A stretch of 64,000 nucleotides of DNA from Zafaria ginkgonis (GTDB taxonomy: Bacteria > Actinomycetota > Actinomycetes > Actinomycetales > Micrococcaceae), in the NCBI RefSeq assembly GCF_039540195.1, contig NZ_BAABEO010000008.1, forward strand, positions 434,001 to 498,000, written 5' to 3'. A model generated the notes under the pieces. That model had not been told where the DNA came from and searched no databases. It saw only the letters and a list, made by a program, of their open reading frames with translations. Below, piece after piece: positions 61,234 through 64,000 of the stretch; positions within the stretch are counted from its first letter, which is position 1, and every line of letters starts with the position of its first letter. The translations under genes were made by a program, and so were the position numbers.

Positions 61234-61842
61234 TCACCGGCAAACCGACCATTGTCCGCGGCCGGCGTCCCTGGCCTGCTCCTCCAGCGACGCCAGAAGC
61301 TCGGCATGGGCGTCGTTGCCGCCCACCACCAGGGCCTCCACCGCCCCGGCCGAGGCCAGTTCGGCCTGGATGAACCGGCCGTCGTCGGTCCACAGATACA
61401 GCAGCACCCGTCCGTAGCGGTCGTGCTCCTCGGCGTCGGAGACCCCCCACACCGTGGACCCCTCCGGGGCCAGGGCCCGCAACGCGGCGGTGGCCTCGGC
61501 GCCGTAGCACTCGGCCCGCTCCCCCACCTCGGGGGCGTCGATCCCGATCAGCCGGACGCGCCCGGCGTCCAGGTCCGCGAGCCATCCGGGCTCCCCGGGA
61601 CCGATCCCGCCGGCCGGACGCAGCCGCAGCGTGTCGCCGTCGTGCACCGAATGGACCCGCAGCGGGACCGCGCCCTCCGGCCGCTCCGCCGGGGCCTCGC
61701 TTTCGCCGCCCGCGTTCGCCTCCCGCAACAGGGCCGCGAACCGCCCGCGCGCGCCGTCGTCGAGGGCGAGCCAGGCCGCACCGCCGAGCAGCAGCCCGGC
61801 GACCAGCACCGCCGCCGTCGGCCGGCGCCGCCTAGCCGCCAC
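61234..61842 (-). CDS. Staphylococcal-nuclease-like (SNase) membrane-anchored nuclease
   Basis: 202 aa from a GTG. An Arg-rich start and hydrophobic helix (TAAVLVAGLLLGGAAWLAL, ~9-27) look like a signal anchor. The SNase domain follows from ~58: VHSVHDGDTLRL, VRLIGIDAPEVGERAECYG (Arg97, Glu105) and DRYGRVLLYLW (Arg145) keep the catalytic Arg-Glu-Arg set and Ca-binding Asp. Likely an envelope-attached nuclease. The start overlaps a small membrane ORF by 11 bases. The frame is open further upstream but that part is shared with the small ORF. Confidence 0.8.
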   Translation of the reverse strand: MAARRRRPTAAVLVAGLLLGGAAWLALDDGARGRFAALLREANAGGESEAPAERPEGAVPLRVHSVHDGDTLRLRPAGGIGPGEPGWLADLDAGRVRLIGIDAPEVGERAECYGAEATAALRALAPEGSTVWGVSDAEEHDRYGRVLLYLWTDDGRFIQAELASAGAVEALVVGGNDAHAELLASLEEQARDAGRGQWSVCR

Positions 61843-61966
61843 GGTTGGCCCTGCGGATCCGGCGGATCCTCTCGATCTCCCGGCGGAAGTACCGGCGTCC
61901 CCACGCCCAGGCCGAAACCGCGGCAACGACGAGGCCGGCAACCACCACCAACGGCACCCATTCCAT
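61832..61966 (-). CDS. Small membrane protein overlapping the SNase gene
   Basis: 44 aa: MEWVPLVVVAGLVVAAVSAW, AWGRRYFRREIERIRRIRRA, NRGG. One N-terminal membrane helix and a strongly basic cytoplasmic tail. Its stop overlaps the GTG of the SNase gene (GTGGCGGCTAG), suggesting translational coupling. Not recognised as a family. Confidence 0.55.
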   Translation of the reverse strand: MEWVPLVVVAGLVVAAVSAWAWGRRYFRREIERIRRIRRANRGG

Positions 61967-62026
61967 GCGCCGAGCCTACCGCGCCGGACCGACAGGCGAG
62001 CTCCGCAATCCGTCCGGGCACAACAA

Positions 62027-62058
62027 AAGGGCCCCGCTGCCGAAGCAGCGGGGCCCTT
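62027..62058 (-). terminator. Terminator of tuf
   Basis: 14-base perfect stem AAGGGCCCCGCTGC, loop TTCG, followed on the minus strand by TTTGTTG; 65 bases after the tuf stop. Confidence 0.92.
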
Positions 62059-62122
62059 CCGTTCGACCGCCAGGCCTAAACCGTGAGGTCCGGACCGTCA
62101 GGTCAAAAGATCCAAGCAGAGA

Positions 62123-63313
<1,191 letters not shown>

Positions 63314-63381
63314 AGGTTCCTCCTAGAACGTATTCAGAAAACTTGCCTTCGCCCACGCTCTTCGCGGGCGAAACTCATGCA

Positions 63382-63411
63382 AGTCTACTGGGGGCTTCTT
63401 GATTTCTTGAA
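63382..63411 (-). promoter_or_regulatory. Candidate promoter of tuf
   Basis: -35 TTCAAG (63406-63411), 18-base spacer, -10 TAGACT (63382-63387), minus strand, in the fusA-tuf gap. Confidence 0.5.
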
Positions 63412-63552
63412 ATTGCGGTTGCCCGTCCGCTCCCTCAGGGAGCGTCCGGTTCCCGCACCGCGGGGCTGGCCCCGGCTGGCCGAATGCCAGCCCCACGCTG
63501 TGGCGTTTCCCCGGTTTCCCGAAGTCACGACCGGTCTTTTGACCCCGGGCGA

Positions 63553-64000
63553 TTACTCGCCGCGGGACTTCTGGATGATCTCGTCGGCAACGGCCTTCGG
63601 AACCTCGGCGTAGCTGTCGAAGGTCATCGAGTATACGGCGCGGCCCTGGGTCTTGGAACGCAGGTCGCCAATGTAGCCGAACATCTCCGACAGCGGAACC
63701 AGCGCGGAGACAACCTTGACGCCGGCGGCGTCCTCCATGGACTGGATCTGGCCACGGCGGGAGTTCAGGTCGCCGATGACGTCGCCCATGTACTCTTCCG
63801 GGGTACGGACCTCGACGGCCATGAGCGGCTCGAGGATGATCGGGTTGGCGCGGCGTGCGCCTTCCTTGAACACCTGGGAGCCGGCGATCTTGAACGCCAT
63901 TTCCGAGGAGTCGACGTCGTGGTAGGCACCGTCGGTGAGGATCGCCTTGACGCCCACCATCGGGTAGCCGGCCAGGATGCCGAACTGCATGGCGTCCTGG
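63553..64000 (-). CDS. fusA: Elongation factor G, C-terminal part (cut by window edge)
   Basis: The last ~149 codons are in view. GILAGYPMVGVKAILTDGAYHDVDSSEMAFKIAG (in blocks), LEPLMAVEVRTPEEYMGDVI, GQIQSMEDAAGVKVVSALVP and LRSKTQGRAVYSMTFDSYAE are EF-G domains IV and V. Catalyses translocation. The start lies outside the window to the right. Confidence 0.98.
   Translation of the reverse strand, partial: QDAMQFGILAGYPMVGVKAILTDGAYHDVDSSEMAFKIAGSQVFKEGARRANPIILEPLMAVEVRTPEEYMGDVIGDLNSRRGQIQSMEDAAGVKVVSALVPLSEMFGYIGDLRSKTQGRAVYSMTFDSYAEVPKAVADEIIQKSRGE

Overview
The window is high-GC DNA from the chromosome of an actinomycete. It most resembles a motile member of the Micrococcaceae (Arthrobacter-like). 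This rests on GTG starts, Shine-Dalgarno sites, Gly/Arg-rich extensions on S5 and S3, no rpsN between rplE and rpsH, no rpsD between rpsK and rpoA, and an actinobacterial flagellar and Tad gene set. Genus and species cannot be fixed from sequence reading alone. No rRNA, tRNA, CRISPR array, prophage or recognisable insertion sequence was seen.

1-25.3 kb is a flagellar locus. Reading leftward on the minus strand: a sigma-28 gene, flagellin fliC, then fliD-fliS-fliT-like-flgB-flgC-fliE-fliF-fliG-fliH-fliI-fliJ, an NlpC/P60 hydrolase, fliK-flgD-flgE, then (after an interruption by a DUF1990 gene and RNase J) flbD-motA-motB-fliM-fliN-fliO, running off the left edge. Divergently on the plus strand lie flgN-flgK-flgL-fliW. 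Four promoters with the pattern TAAC/TTAA-N15-GCCGAtag (fliC, flbD, nlpC, flgN) match the FliA/WhiG consensus and tie the locus to its own sigma factor.

25.3-32.9 kb is mixed: glmM, a three-gene plus-strand cassette (small acidic protein, SdpA/DUF5819-like membrane protein, HTTM-type membrane protein), tadG-like and tadE pseudopilin genes, ppk2 and nagB. 33-34.3 kb holds rplM-rpsI. After about 1 kb of apparently non-coding DNA, 35.2-41.8 kb is a Tad pilus operon: flp, a decayed tadE-like remnant, cpaB, cpaE, cpaF, tadB, tadC and a hypothetical gene.

41.8-64 kb is the ribosomal super-locus on the minus strand: truA, a VOC protein, then (right to left) fusA (partial)-tuf, a nuclease with an overlapping 44-codon membrane ORF, the S10 genes rpsJ to rpsQ, the spc genes rplN to rplO, secY-adk, map, and infA-rpmJ-rpsM-rpsK-rpoA-rplQ. 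Strong terminators divide it into several transcription units. A plus-strand DUF559/AbiEi-like gene bracketed by two related long palindromes sits between map and infA.

The most unusual elements are the palindrome-bracketed DUF559 gene, a second family of very long intergenic palindromes (one a perfect 63-bp palindrome), the HTTM/SdpA-like cassette, and two possible leader ORFs ahead of ribosomal operons (rpsJ and rplM).
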